Shown piece by piece: positions 1 through 20,446 of a stretch of DNA of 64,000 nucleotides (the first letter of the stretch is position 1; each line of letters starts with the position of its first letter). The stretch lies in contig NC_036457.1 of assembly GCF_002775205.1 (NCBI RefSeq), forward strand, positions 12,748,996 through 12,812,995, in the 5' to 3' direction. The notes below the pieces were generated by a model. That model made no database searches. It had not been told where the DNA came from and saw only the letters and a list, made by a program, of their open reading frames with translations. The DNA is from Xiphophorus maculatus. Lineage: Eukaryota; Chordata; Actinopteri; Cyprinodontiformes; Poeciliidae. The position numbers were made by a program, and so were the translations under genes.

Positions 1-924
1 AGTCTTCCTGCGGATTGAGCTTTACCGGCTTTTTACATTCAGAAAGTAGATGAAGTTAGTTGCACAATCATTTAGTGTTGCCTTTATCTGACACTTACCA
101 TCAGCAACAATAAAACTAAATTCAGTCAAATTGTATAAGTGATGATGCAACCTTTTTAAAAATTGATTTTATCTAAGCGTGGGATCCTGAGCATAGAAAC
201 ACAACTTGCTCTCGTAAATCCTGAAAGAATCCTTTGAAAGTTCTCCTTTTGAAATATTTTGAATGTAGATTGTAGAGAAAGCCTTTGCAATTACTATTTA
301 AGATATCACAAAGAAACCGTTGCATTCTGAGTCTTCAAAGGTTATGTGATGAAGTTGATCCGTGTTGAATGCAGATCTGTCGGCTTACAGCTATATAAAT
401 GCCGACAATTATGTAAAAACCATCAATCTCTCTTCTCTAAGCTTTTTTATTTTCAAATACAAATAAATGAAGAAAAAATGTGCAAAGTATTGTGCATGTA
501 ATCTCAGGTTGTTACTTTCAGTACCATGCAAATGTTTCACCTCCAGCTTTACCTCCGTTGCGTTCCCCAGGTAGAAAAGCTGTTCATCATGTGCATGACC
601 CCGTTGTATTTCCAGTCCCTTGTTAATCATATTATATACATACATATATATCATCACTAGTGATACCTACTCACATTCCAATGCTTCAATCAAGAACAAG
701 AGGCATCTATAACTGAAACAAAGTCAACGTAACGAAACCGTGCTGAAGTTCTTGACTTTGATATGTTTCTGACGCTTGTTTCCGTTGTAGATAATAGAAG
801 CCAAAAATAACTTTGACATTCACTAAGAGGAATTATTTTATATAAATCTTTTGTATGAGTCACAGTGGAGATGCTAGGTGGGTACAGCCATTTTTGACAA
901 GAAGCGCTTCTCTTTTTTTGCCAT
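1..924 (-). other. blk 3' UTR and downstream flank
   Basis: Lies downstream of the blk stop codon, which is at 925-927. A minus-strand AATAAA hexamer at 446-451 is a plausible polyadenylation signal and would give a 3' UTR of roughly 470 nt. No other coding or RNA gene is visible in 1-445, which is AT-rich. The UTR end is inferred from the hexamer only. Confidence 0.4.
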
Positions 925-8120
<7,196 letters not shown>

Positions 8121-8280
8121 CCTGTGAATATAAAAGAAAAGTACGTAAGCTGAGCTGTATGCCACCCACAACATGCACAGATTGCATGCATCAATAACTG
8201 CTTAGCGCTGTAACAGCAGCATTAAAAAGAAAAAAAAACAAAAAACAAAACAAAACCTGATGAAACGTCTTTTGCTTTAC

Positions 8281-8360
8281 CTGATTAAGCTGATGAGCTT
8301 TCTGATTTTCAGTCTCCACTCCTCCCACTGCAGGCCCACGTCTTTGACCTCATGCCCAGT
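8281..8360 (-). other. blk: candidate upstream (5' UTR or alternative coding) exon of blk
   Basis: An 80-nt interval is bounded on the minus strand by a good acceptor (pyrimidine-rich, ends in tttttcag) and a good donor (CAG then gtaaag). It lies 160 nt upstream of the first coding exon, whose own acceptor is at 8122-8124. As a 5' UTR exon it would carry a 14-codon upstream ORF starting at its internal ATG. It is also open throughout in the frame of the kinase ATG (27 codons including the junction codon), so an N-terminally extended isoform starting further upstream cannot be excluded. No transcript evidence is available here, and the promoter and first exon were not identified. Confidence 0.5.
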
Positions 8361-10539
8361 CTGAAAAATAAACAAATCATTTGAAGCCGCTGCCGTTTAT
8401 TTTTCTTCTTCTTTTTGTACCAACTATCTTCGATTTTATTTCTTAGTAAATGGTCTTCTAATGGAACCAAACAGTTCTGGAAAGAGGAAGTTGACAACAC
8501 TTCTGCATCTTTCCTAAGTAGCACTTTATCAATGTACATCTGTCATGTTTGCGATAAAAATAGAGACAAGTTCAATTGCAAAGAACCGATCAAGAAGCTG
8601 ATTCAGAAATCCACATTTAACTCTCCTTATCTACACTAAGGTCATATTTTGTTCCACACATTAAAGTTATAGTTATAGTGTATGCTATTCAAACCATCGA
8701 AAATTGAAAAATTCAAACAAACTATTGTTTTATTTCCATTAAATTGCATGTGTAACTTTCTAGCGTGTCTTCTGAAAAGATTCTCTCTTTGCTGCGGAAG
8801 TAAAATTTTATAGCTTAAGATGCAAGTGAGCATAAATAGCCACACTTGTGCCCAGCAGACAATTAACATTAAACATTAAACATTACTGCCTCCGCTGTAT
8901 CATAAAATCTTTGATGAACGTTTCCTTAAAAATTATAACTTTAAATTTGTTCTTAGACAAAAAAGATATCTTTCTTAAATTTGGTTGCTACCAGCACACA
9001 GATTCCTTAAGTTTTAGAGTAAAACCACTAATTAATAGGAAGAACTACAGCAACTTTGTATAACATTTATACAAACATTAATACAAATATTTTACCTTCA
9101 ACAATATATTTTCCTTTCAAATGTTTGCTGTATATTACTTGCCATAATTAGATAATGTGACCATCGCTATCAATTTCTGATTCCTGAGAAAAACATTTTG
9201 TTTCATCATCTCTTGTAATTATCAACACAAATGCATGTGGTGCGCTTCTTTATAATAAATCTAACAGTAATTCTAACAGATGATATACATGTCTTTTTAA
9301 TTTAGGAAAATAACAACACGGGAGGTATTTACCTTCAGTTTGTCCTCAGAAGTAACTCAGTTGCAAAATGTCTTGAGTTTCCTTAGTGAAAACAGAATAC
9401 TTGTCAGTATGTCACTCTCACTCGCTTACTCACCCTGGTTTAGAAAGTTTCTCTCTCTCTGTCTCTGTCTCTCGCTCTCTCTGTCTCTGTCTCTCTCTCG
9501 TTCTCTCTGTGTTTCTCCCTCTCTGTCTCTGTCTCTCTCTCTCACTCTCTCTGTGTTTCTCTCTCTCTTTCTCATACAGAGGGATCAGACCTCCCTGAGG
9601 GTTCGTAGTGCAGAGTTTACTGGAAAAAGGCAATGGCATAGCTTGGCTTGCAATTATCTCCCTACTTTGTATAAACATCTATTAGCACTTTAGCCTCTAA
9701 ATTAATACAACAGTATTCATCCTCAGTTACAGCATTCACAAAGTTTTATTCATCAAGGCATATCAAGTTTTGCTCCAAATCATTTTAATGTCCTTGTACC
9801 TAAATGTTATATCTGTTGTGAAAAAAAAGAAGTGTTGGACCTGCTGTGTCTTTACAGCTAGTTGGTCTTAACTTTAGGTGTGGTGACTAAAATAGGCTGT
9901 AAGGTTTCCATGACACATTTTTCAGTTCCTCTAGTGGTCTGCGTTTTTTTTTTTTTTTTATCTCAACAGCACATCTCATACTGCTAAAAAAAACCGTTCA
10001 TGTTTACACGCTACCACTTTTTATTTGTTTGGGGAGAAAATAGCGATGTAGATCTGTGTTTATTTGACTGGCTTATTTTTTTTTATCACTATTAATAGTC
10101 ATGAATCATTGAAATAAAGACTTAGCATCACTGACGATAGCAATTATAAAAATATGCACTATGTCGTGAATCCTCTTTCACTTTTTGGTAATTGAGGAAC
10201 ATGATCCTGAACAGAAAACATTTAGTGCAAAATAAAAAAACAACACTTTAGCAGTTTTAAAGTAATGGTCTTCAGAAATCTCTCATATCACTGTGAAGAA
10301 AAGCTTCCAATTTTATACAACTCACTGGAAACCCTATTTAAGCCTCTCTGATATGATTGAGTGAGTGTGTTTGTGATTGCTGTCCTGATTCATTATTGAT
10401 ATTTGGCCATGCTGTAAACATTTTTTGAGGACACTGTGGTGTACAGATGAGGTATATGTGGTCGCAACACACCCAGGTCTCTTGAGACACATTCTTGATC
10501 ATCACACTTCCATTTCAGGACTAAATTGGTGGTTTGGTG
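8361..10539. other. AT-rich sequence upstream of blk, no gene seen
   Basis: No exon-like or RNA-like signal is recognised here apart from the (TC)-rich tract at 9450-9572. The blk promoter and any untranslated first exon probably lie in this stretch, but I could not place them. Confidence 0.5.
9450..9572. repeat. (TC)n / TCTCTG microsatellite
   Basis: Imperfect CT-rich tract with interspersed tctctg and tctctctcg units. It produces repetitive Ser/Leu and Arg/Glu readings in several frames, and these are not genes. Confidence 0.9.
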
Positions 10540-11689
10540 TTTTTGTGTTTTGTTCTGTTTACAGCTTCTGGCTTTAAATAAATATGACTTTGTGCAATAA
10601 ACTGTAAAGTGGAAGTAAATAAATCGTTTTCAAATAAAAAAAAATTATAAAATAAAAAAATCTGAAAAGTGTGGCACACATTTCTATTCAGTTCCTACTG
10701 AGTTAGCGTACTGCAGGAACACCTTTTACAGGTGAACATCTTTAACAGTATCTAGAGACTGAAACATTTGCTTATTCTGTTTTGCAAAACAGTCACAATG
10801 GATGGAAAGTCAATGAAGACCAAATAATAGTCTTGCCACAGATTCTCAAATAGATTAAGGTTTGATTTTTAATCGGACCATTCTAAAATTTTAACTTCTT
10901 GAGATCCAAAGCATAGCATCTCTGGTTGCATGTTTAGAGCTATTGTCCCGTGGCCTTAGATTTACATTCATCATCATTCTTCCTTCTTGTGCCTGCTCAA
11001 GAAATAAATTCTCACACCACCATCATATTTCCGTGATGTTCAGAGAGACAGATGTACAGTGTTTGTTTTCATTCATACTTGGTTTTGTGTAGAGACCAGA
11101 AAGTCCAGAGCACCTCCTTCCCCTGCATGGCTCGTCGCAAACTGCGAATAGGACTTTATTTGACTTTCTTTTAATTATGGCTTTCTTCTCGCCATCCTTT
11201 CATATTGACCAGATTTTAGGAGTTCATAAAAATAGTCTTGTCACCAGATTCTCCTGCATCACTGGTGCATCTCCTCCAGATTTTCCACGCGTCCCTATAC
11301 TACTATGATGAAGGATGATTACGCAACTCCAGTCCACATTTAGTGGACAGTCATGTCTTGGTGGGTTGAAGTTTAACCCACCATTAATTTAACAGGACTC
11401 TGTGAGATATTGCTGTATAATCTAGCCATTCTTTATATTCCTCCACAACTTAATCTTGACTGCTCTGCTTCTTTCTCTGGTCTTCATGATGTTTCTTCTT
11501 TGCTTAGGTTTTCTGACAAATTTCTAAGTTTTGCTGGATTTATACTGAGTGTAATGCACACTCAGATGAACTTTATTTAATAGTTAGGTAACTTCTGAGG
11601 TTAATTAGCTTCACTTCTTTTGTTAAAGCCGACAGAGTTAACAAGGCTGAATATTCAGACATTTGCTTAAAAAATACTTAATGCAATCT
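10540..11689 (-). mobile_element. decayed Tc1/mariner-like DNA transposon
   Basis: Read on the plus strand, this segment follows in order the antisense of a typical teleost Tc1-like element. It has an AAATCTGAAAAGTGTGG-type end near 10660, a segment like 'CTTGCCACAGATTCTCAA' near 10832-10849, a 'TGTTTAGAGC' block near 10931 and the antisense of the transposase start (cttcatgatg, near 11482). The transposase would therefore be on the minus strand. There is no continuous ORF, so this is an old inactive copy. Boundaries are approximate because the terminal repeats are degraded. Confidence 0.65.
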
Positions 11690-11697
11690 GATTTCAC

Positions 11698-13600
11698 CAG
11701 TGTTGTATAAAGTACTGAAATCTCAGAGTCAAGTAAAAGTACAAGTACCTCTCCAAAATACGACTTTGGTAAAAGTCGAAGTCACTGACTGAAATGTTAC
11801 TTGAGTTAAAGTCTTAAAGTATCTGAAACTTCTTGTACTTAAGTATGGAAATTACTGTAAAAATGGATGTACTCAAGTAATGTAATGAAAAGTACAAGTA
11901 AAAAGTAAAACAAAGCAAATGCGGTTTGAATGACATTTTTTATATTTTGGTAAACTTGTCAAATACACTTAAAATAATGTACACAACCAAGTGCAGGAAA
12001 AATTAAACCTGCTAATAGATATACCTGCAGGCATCATTTAGTTAAGAAAATTAGGTGCTTTACCTATAGCACAAGGTTAACTTAACCTGCTTTACAACTG
12101 AACCAGCTTCTTAGTATACTCTCCAGGACAGAAAATACAAAGTTTTTGTAAGCCTTAAGTTTTCCCTTCAAGTAAGGTCAGTGCTGAAAATGAGAAAAAT
12201 AAATAGTACAGAAAATGCGGCCAACATGAAGAAAAAGATCTGTTACGATTACTCTACTTCACAAATCAGTGAATCAGTCAATGCTACAGTCAGTAGGTGG
12301 TGCACACAACTGGTCATTATGCAAAAGAAAAAAAGAATTGGGAGGGAAATGCAGCTTATTGGCATCTGTAAACCTGGTTTTGAACTTGCATGCCTTTTCT
12401 ATATTCGTTAAATTTAGTCTAAATTGCTATCGCTATGGCTTCTGCCCCCCTTGAACAGAGGAGTCTAGGTAGCCTGCTACAGTCAACATTAGGCCTAAGC
12501 TAAATACACCACGTGTGGAACTGAAACAATGCCAAACAAAGTTCATTTATGGTCAACGTTTCACAATACAGTAGTGCCTAGTGACCAAGCTATAGTTACT
12601 GAAACAGGAGGATTATAACCATTTCATAATTAGTTACCTCGATGTGTTTCTTCAAGTTGGACGGGGAGTTTTTGTAAGATAGAATTTCCATGTGACTGCT
12701 ACTGATTGCGAGACTTGCTTTGTGTTTAATGGGAGAAGCGAAACAGGTGTATCCTAATTAAAAGTAAAGAAATCAAGAAATGGCAAAAAATGTGGAATGA
12801 AGATAAGAAAGGAAGAAGATTATATGAAGTACAAAAGTCAGTTCAAATTCGAAGCATTAATGAAAGAAACAGAAGAGAAGAAATAATAATTAGTAGATTA
12901 AGAGTAGGTCATACCTACTTAAATGACATGCTTTATAAAATAGGGAGGAAAAATAATGATAAATGTGAGAGATGTGGAGAGAAAGAAAATGTAGAACACA
13001 TATTGATGAACTGTAAGTCAAATGAACTCGAAAGGGAAGAATTAAAGAGAATAGTTAGAAATATAGGGCATGAATGGAATCTTAAAGGTATATTAGGAAA
13101 TGAAGGAAACATAACAGATATTCACAAATTAAGGAAAGCCTTGTTTATTTATCTTAAGAATACAAAATTAAAAAATAGAATTTAATAGATGTGAAGTAAT
13201 GCTTCTACACACTCATGTACAGTAGGTGGCGGTATGCACCTTAAAGTTGCTTGTGATCCGCCATAATAGAAAAGAAGAAGAAGAAGGTGTATCCTATTGG
13301 TGGTGATGAACAAGCCCAGGCAAGCAGGCTACGGACTTTGTTCGGTAGCCTGCTTGCTACTTGCTAATCAGTAGGTGGGATCAAAACACTTGCGTTTCTC
13401 TCTCTCGCTTTTTTGTAACGAGTAACTAAACCACACATTGAAAATGTATCGGAGTAAAAGTACGCAATTAAGTTCGGAAATATAGTGAAGTAAAAGTGAA
13501 AGTCATCAAAAATTTTCATACTCCAGGAAAGTATGAAGTACTCCAAAATATACTTAAGTAAAGTAGTGAAGTATTTTTACTTCGTTACTATACAACACTG
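11698..13600. mobile_element. hAT-type non-autonomous element with perfect 8-bp TSD
   Basis: Termini are inverted repeats: CAGTGTTGTATA at 11698-11709 and its complement TATACAACACTG at 13589-13600. The element is flanked by a perfect 8-bp direct duplication, GATTTCAC, at 11690-11697 and 13601-13608. An 8-bp target duplication with CAGTG ends is characteristic of the hAT superfamily. The arms contain repeated AAGTAC-rich motifs. No hAT transposase is present. A LINE fragment is inserted inside (12757-13284), so about 1.37 kb is hAT sequence. Confidence 0.85.
12757..13284 (+). mobile_element. 5'-truncated non-LTR retrotransposon 3' end nested in the hAT element
   Basis: An ORF at 12790-13185 encodes the C-terminal tail of a LINE ORF2, with a zinc-knuckle-like motif CERCGEKENVEHILMNC at about residues 56-72 of that reading. 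It is followed by a 3' UTR with CAGTAGGTGGCGGTATG and a (GAA)n tail at about 13270-13286. The insert is flanked by a 12-bp direct repeat, AGGTGTATCCTA, at 12745-12756 and 13285-13296, as expected for target-primed insertion. The start is 5' truncated. The 3' end and tail suggest an I-clade element; clade assignment is tentative. Confidence 0.8.
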
Positions 13601-15065
13601 GATTTCACAGTAAGTTGTATTCTGCTGACCATCTAAATAACTTGAGCAATAAGTCGATGATAGGTTTGGGCTTAGATTTTGGTAAATGAGGTGTAAAACA
13701 CTATAAAGTGTCCAATTCTGTTCATCTGATGTTGAATTGATCTTTTTTGTAGACCTAATCAGAACACAATATGTATCCCTCCTACCCTGAAAGACAGTTG
13801 TGTGAATTTTAAAAGATTAATTTTAAAAGGCTACCTTTTTTCCTCAACCGTAATGTGTTATGCGAGGGATGAACAGGTCAATTACTGTATTCGTTTGTAG
13901 TTGCTGTAGTTGCTCAGTTTTGACACCAGGGGGTGTAAACACTCGTGTTATAATCTAAGACCCTCCCGAAGGCCATTGCCTTTTTTCATCTCCTTTCAAC
14001 AAGTCCTTCCTGAAATCATTCAGTTTCTATTCATAACCAACCTTTACTGTGACCTCATACAGAAAGACGATTCTATGAGTGTTGGTCTTTAGGGATTTTT
14101 ATTGTGTTTTGCTTTTACATCTGTATACAGGGGAGCCGGGGCGGGGAGGGCAGGGCGGAAGTGTGCAGATATTAATGTAGATGCAAAGTCAGTCAAATTA
14201 TAGACAAAAAATGCAAACCGGTGAGAGGTCAGTCTATCAAACTGTAACAATGCTTTGGTCTTCCCACTCCATAGTAGCTAACCAGCTCTTTCCTTTTCTC
14301 ACCACACAATACACAGAGGGAATTCTCCCGTCTTCTTCATTGATACATAACACCAGCATGTCCTGATGTTATGTGCTTATCATTGGTAACTTACTGTGGA
14401 AAGTTGTTGAGAGTGACTCAGAGAGCCTTGTGAGGAAGATATCATTCACATTATACTGTAACCTATAAGTGCGAGGGTGAATAAATCTTACAGCACTGGA
14501 AGTGTTTGCTTCCTATGGGGGGGCTTATTGCAACATGCAACATGGAGATATTACTATCTGGGCAACACTTCACAGGTTTTTGTTTGGACCACCTGTGCTG
14601 TGCGTGGGGACCGTGCAGTGCTGTAGTTCTCTGACGGAACAACACACACATACACTAAAACACAGACACACACAGGGGCTGCAGGTGCATGGTGAGTGTT
14701 ATTGAGTGCGTCCTGGTTTTTAACTGTTGTTCCTCTTTAAACTCCTTTCTTCTAGTTTTTCCATCAGCCCTTGTTTTCTTCCCAGGGCTTGGCGGATGCT
14801 TGTGTACGGCTCTGTTGGGGTCCCCAGACATTGCATCCTGCCTGCAGAAGGGTCATAAGTGGCCCCACAGGATAACCTGAACAACAGTGGGAAAGAAAGG
14901 GAGCGTGGGTCTTTTCTGGTTATGTAGTTCTGACCAGCTCTGTGCCAAAAGCATGTACATTCTGCCAACTGCTGCTTTCAGTTCCCATTATTATTGTGAG
15001 TGTGCATAGTATGAAAATGAAAATGTCTCTTGTGTGCTCTTGTTTGCATGGTAACAACTGTGTGC

Positions 15066-15067
<2 letters not shown>

Positions 15068-15103
<36 letters not shown>

Positions 15104-15119
15104 GTGTGTGCGTGCGTGC

Positions 15120-15159
<40 letters not shown>

Positions 15160-15161
15160 GC

Positions 15162-15222
<61 letters not shown>
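15068..15222. repeat. (TG)n microsatellite
   Basis: About 150 bp of TG repeats interrupted by TGCG units. All Cys/Val and His/Thr reading frames here are artefacts of the repeat. Confidence 0.95.
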
Positions 15223-15223
<1 letters not shown>

Positions 15224-15299
15224 CCTTGTATTTGATACAGTGTAAGGACCATTTTTCAAACAAATACTATGTTGTGAGGACTGCCCTGGCTCTTGGCCC

Positions 15300-15420
15300 C
15301 ATAAGAAGAGGTGCTGTTAGTGGGTTAAGGGTTAAGTTTAGGACTAAGGTTAGGCTTAGGGTTGGGCAAATACTGGTAATGGTAATGGTTAGGTTGAGGG
15401 TAAAGGTCATGGTTAGGTGA
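15300..15420. repeat. degenerate GGTTAGG-type repeat next to the (TG)n tract
   Basis: Repeated variants of ggttaggg, gggttaag and aaggttagg follow the microsatellite. This arrangement is common in teleost genomes and superficially resembles telomeric TTAGGG. The units are too diverged to be an interstitial telomere with confidence. Confidence 0.55.
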
Positions 15421-18400
15421 TAGAAATGAATGAAAAATGAATGGAAGTCAAAGCAAAGAAGATTGAAAGACATACTTTTATGTGTGTGACATGACATCAT
15501 ACAACACACACATGTTATGCAAAATTGTGCAAAATTAAACATTTAAAGGAAGGTATGCAGTTGCTTAGTTTATCCGAGATGTGATTTATTCATACACACT
15601 CTTGGAAACACACAAAAACACACCGTAATACATACTTAATTATGTATCCCCCTCTATATCACAAGAGGCCCCCTTTTGGCTTCCTGTCTGTGTGGGAACC
15701 AGTTCTATCCTCTGTCACACATGAAGTGAGAAGTCTTGTTTTTCTATTTGCCATAAAAAGACAAGGTGATGAACAATAAATGCAACAATCCACCTCCACT
15801 GCTCAATGAACACACAGTATTGCTGTCCCTAGAGAGAGACAGTCAGACAAACCTAATTGTCCTTCAATATAACATCAGCAGCTGTTTTGCAGCATGCTTT
15901 AATGTGAAATTCATACCAGATTTAGGAAACAACACAACCAATATGCAAGCAACACAAATCAGTCATTGAAATAAGTTATGTGAAATGAAGACGAATGTTC
16001 AGAGAAACAAATGTAGATAATAATCTTTCTGTAAAATCTGGCATAAAAGCTTTTCCTGCTAACGACAGTAATCAAGGCGTCTGCTATAGAAAATCTGGTT
16101 GCATGTGTTGCTTTGGCGTGATTTTGACCCATCCCATTGTCTTTCCGAAAAATCCACCCATTTTGCTCTGTGAGGTGGAAGCTCGGCTGGAGACGGCAGC
16201 TCCAAGGAGGAGTTTTGGCTGCGATTTGTGGGAGCAAACGTTTAGGCACCTTCAAATAGCGGCTATGGAGGATTCAGTGAATCCTCAGACATGCATGAAT
16301 GAACCAAAGCAACACTCCAAGAATGTTTTTCACGAGGGTATCCCATGATAACATGATCTAAACAGGGCCATTCCTAAACATTTGTAGTGTCTTTTTGTAT
16401 TTACACTTATTCATGATTTCAAATGATTTTCTTCCATTTACTTCACCTCATTGCAAATAATTTCATTTATGAACTGATTTTTGTCAATTTAGATTATTAC
16501 CGACATGTATGTTTGATTTTTACTCAACAGGCCGTTGAGAATATTTATTATAAGATCATGACATCTATTCTGATTAATGTCCAATTTGTGTTTTGCATTT
16601 CTCCACAGTATACTTTCAAAGTTGAAAAGAGCTGTTGAAACTTGGCTTGAAACATTTATGCTGTTGGACTCTGCAGCGCTGTAGCTGGAAGCAAGTCTCT
16701 GCAGCTGCTCTGCAGGCAAGTTGCTCTGAGGTAAACATGGCTGCGGGAAAGCCCCATATTATTGTGCTCCGGATGACGTTCCTCACTCTTCCAGTGTTTA
16801 CTGTGGAAATTACTGCCAACGGCCAGCAAGCAGGTGCTTCCTCAGAAACTCGTTGCTTATCCAAAAGATTTGAAGATTAAATTAATCTCTGAGTGTCAAG
16901 CTAGCCAGCATCATGTTTCTTCTTTTTCAGGGTTCACAACTCCTTTTATCTATTGGTTTTCTTTATGCTTATTTTACCTGGTTAGATTTTTTTTTTACAA
17001 AATAGGAATCAAGATCATTCCTCCTAGTTTAATTATTTAGTGTTTTAAGCTACTGTTCCTCACTTATGTACTTAGTAAATGCTTTAAACTCTCATTGTAT
17101 TTATTTATTTTTTGTAAAACTATCTATATGGGGAAGTAAATATATGAACAAAAATATCAAGTAATTTAAGTAATTCATATCACATGCTTAAGAGTAAGTA
17201 TATATTCATTTGTCTCTGTAAAGACTTCTAATGGGCTGAAAAGCTGTACAGGTTGTTTGTTTGTTGTTATATGACTTGCACCCCACAAACCTGAGTGATG
17301 GAGGTGTAATAAAAAAATGGATTGATTGTTGGATGATTTTTTTTTGTTTTGGCCACTTGGGGGCAGAGCACATCTGACGTAGAGATCTGACATGAATTGG
17401 TGCGAGTTGTTTAAATTGCAAATTTTAACTTAGTTATACATCATCTAAAAATGTTGTCTTTCAGCTGGGAACTTTATGACACAACATGATGATGAGTTCA
17501 TTATTCTCTCATAATGAACTGTTTTGCCAAAATTGTTGCTGACAAAAATTGTCTGGACGGCGATCAAATTCTATTTTATTTATCCATATTCATCACAAGC
17601 TCCTTGTAATGATACTGGTGATAGTTTAATTTTAAAGTTCTAGTCATTTGAAAAGATTACTTACATTTTAATTGATTTGGGCCAACACATCTGGATTTAT
17701 GTATTAGTTTGTCTGAAATGAGACATTTGCATATCACATCATATATATGTGACATACATATGTTGTCTGTTAATGCTGGATTTTTAAAAAAATGTGCCTC
17801 AGCCTGGCGTCACTGAATATGTGCTATGTGCTTCCATAGAAAGGCATTGTTGGAACGTCACTATCTAAAGCTTTGTATTTTTAAATCTCACATGTGTCAG
17901 ATATGCTGACATAATGGGTTTTCATTTATTTGCAACTTTTAATATCTTCAGATGGTCTGGATTTGCATAATAATCGGATAAAACTAAACTTTACTGTTAT
18001 CGACTAAATGCGAGACTGAACAGTCTTCTCATGTTGGCAGTAATGGGAACTCTAAAGGTTTATAGTTATCTTACAATGCGTAAATAAAATTCTCTCAATT
18101 GCTGAGCCATTTTCTCTGTATGACAAAACTCAGAATCGCTGGTTTGTACAACTTTTCTTCATATTCAGTTTGTCTTTTTTCTTACCAACTAGTAAAAAAA
18201 AAAATCCTTTAGTTCAGTTCACAGCTATTTACTGTGATCAGATTATTTTTAATTTAAACACCTAGCAAGCATAGGTTAAGTGTTAAATCCAACTCCAACC
18301 AGGAACACACTGCCCACTACTGTGTTAAGCAGTCAGTCAGACTGACACCAATTATCTGTGTCACATGACCACATGAGACCGTAGCAAGAAACTGTGGGAA

Positions 18401-19066
18401 GGGCACATACATCAACTCTGTCTGGGTTTCACTGCAGAAAGACAATAAAAGAATTCTCCATGGAGGTCGGGATGCTCTCTGAGTCACCCTGCTGCATAAA
18501 GATGTTAAATAATTATGCTTATAATATTCTATATAGTCAGAAATAATGATCAGCAAAGTACACTGTTAAAGTCAGTGCTAGATTGAATTCATAATTATAA
18601 TATTAGCTCAATAGGACTAGAAAACAACCATTTACACAAAATATGCTGTGTATATTTTTACCTATGGAAATTTTTGACTTGACTTTTAGTAGTAAGTTTT
18701 TGTTTGCTTTTTTTTTGTTTTTTTTATTACACATGTTTTTTTTAATCCACAACAATCTCGCTTGACATTGATATGCATCTTGCATTTATGCATGAATCAC
18801 TTAAAACTGTAAAGGAAAAGCAAAGTCCATTTTTTATAGGAGAACTATCATATATCTTTTTCAAATGTTACATTTGTTGGGATGATAACAAAAATGAACC
18901 AAGTTATCACTTTACGTTTTTATTTTTGAAGATGTTACAGTTTCTGCAGTACACTCAGCAAAAGCTTACTTAAGAAGAATGTACTTTGATATACATCTGC
19001 ATGGGCTAAGAAACAGAGCAAAAACCATATTATGCATCACAATAATGAATATTAACTGTCATCCCT

Positions 19067-19072
19067 TTTATT
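19067..19072 (-). promoter_or_regulatory. possible rp1l1 polyadenylation hexamer
   Basis: Minus-strand AATAAA lies 526 nt downstream of the rp1l1 stop codon. It is a candidate only. Confidence 0.3.
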
Positions 19073-19597
19073 ACCTGTCATGCAGCCATGGTGAGCCCTG
19101 AACCCACACAGTTGTGGGCTAAAAATGACAACATATATAATCATTGTCTTATTGACTAGAAAAATATATGACTTTGTTTTTAATAGAACTTATTTAGACA
19201 AACATATTTTAGTCCTACAAAGAGAATATATTCCGCCACAACAGAATAAATGCACTACAATTATATCCTGTTTATGGAAACCTGCTAAATACAGTATATA
19301 CTGTACATTCAAGTATTTCAGATTCTCTTTTCATGCAATTGTATGACCAGCAGTGCAGATATAGCATTTCACTGTTTAAAATTCTCAAAAAAGTGCATCC
19401 AGTTTATGGTTATCTGAAACTAATAACATAGAAGATCCAAAGTTACAAGAGCAATCTAAACTTTGTTGTTATCTTTTGCTGACTTTGCAGATCTATAAAG
19501 GGTCTTTCTTCACATCTCTGATGAATGAGATAATTTGCAATTTCCAGACAGAATCACATTCATCAAGCAATCTCTTGATTTTTTTTTTTTTTTTAAC

Positions 19598-20446
19598 TTA
19601 TAGCTTTTTCAAACTCTTTGACTCGAGGCTTGTAACATCGTCTTGGCCATGTATCTCAGTCTCAGAATCTTCAATATCAGCAAAAGCACCATCCTCCGAC
19701 TCAGCTCTCTCTTTCATCAAAGCATCAAGAGGGATTAGTAATGTTTTCTTGGCAGTTTTCTTAGTTGCATCTAAACTCCCCAGCTTGTCTGCAACAAAAG
19801 GCTTCTCTCCATCAGCAGTGTCTTCTCCAGGATCTGAGTCTTCCTCAGCTTCGTCTTCTCCATCAGCCGAGTCTCCTAAGCTTCCACTCCAGCCATCAAT
19901 GGCTGTGTCAGTATCTTCATCTTCCTTTTCAGAAACCTTGACACTGTCATTCAAAGCAGCTGTTGTGGCATTTTTGTTTTCAGTAAATTGTGGCTCCTTC
20001 TCTTCTCCAGATTCATCTTCTGCTTTGTCGGCAGATTCTTCACATGCACACTCTTCTTCACACTGATCTTTAGATCTGGATTTTTCTCCACTGTCTCTCT
20101 TTGTAATCTCGCTGCCAATCATTTCTACTTCACTCACATCTTCATGTGTTAGTTTATAATCTTCTTGTCCTTTCGTGACAGCTTCAGAGCAATCTTCACA
20201 TTTGGATTCAGAGTCACTTTCATTTTTGACTGATTCAGATTCTTCAAGAGGTGTTTTATCTTCTTGGCTTTTTTCTTCTTGAAAAACTTCAATGCTCTCT
20301 TCCATTTTTCCTGATGATTCAAGTTCTTTGGCCAATAAAAGTTGTTCAACAGGTTCAGCCTGACTCAAAGACTCACTTTCATCAGTACATTCTTGTGGAG
20401 TTGTATCTACAACCTCATCTTCAGACTCCTCTTCTCCTGACTCATT

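Larger units (their letters stand above)
13609..19597. other. intergenic, downstream of rp1l1; microsatellite and repeat fragments only
   Basis: No gene is recognised. It contains the (TG)n tract and adjacent GGTTAGG-like sequence at 15068-15420 and unclassified moderately GC-rich patches near 16180-16260 and 16650-16860. The rp1l1 3' UTR probably lies at the upper end; a minus-strand AATAAA occurs at 19067-19072. Confidence 0.5.

Noticed and set aside
14920-15420. Overlapping Cys/Val and His/Thr open frames on both strands
   Set aside because: Translations of the (TG)n microsatellite.
15300-15420. Interstitial telomere or chromosome-fusion scar
   Set aside because: The GGTTAGG-like units are too degenerate, and the same arrangement beside TG repeats is common in fish genomes.
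16066-16880. Open frames on both strands near 16000-16880, considered as a transposon
   Set aside because: Composition and phrasing look repeat-like, but I found no inverted ends, target duplication or transposase motif.
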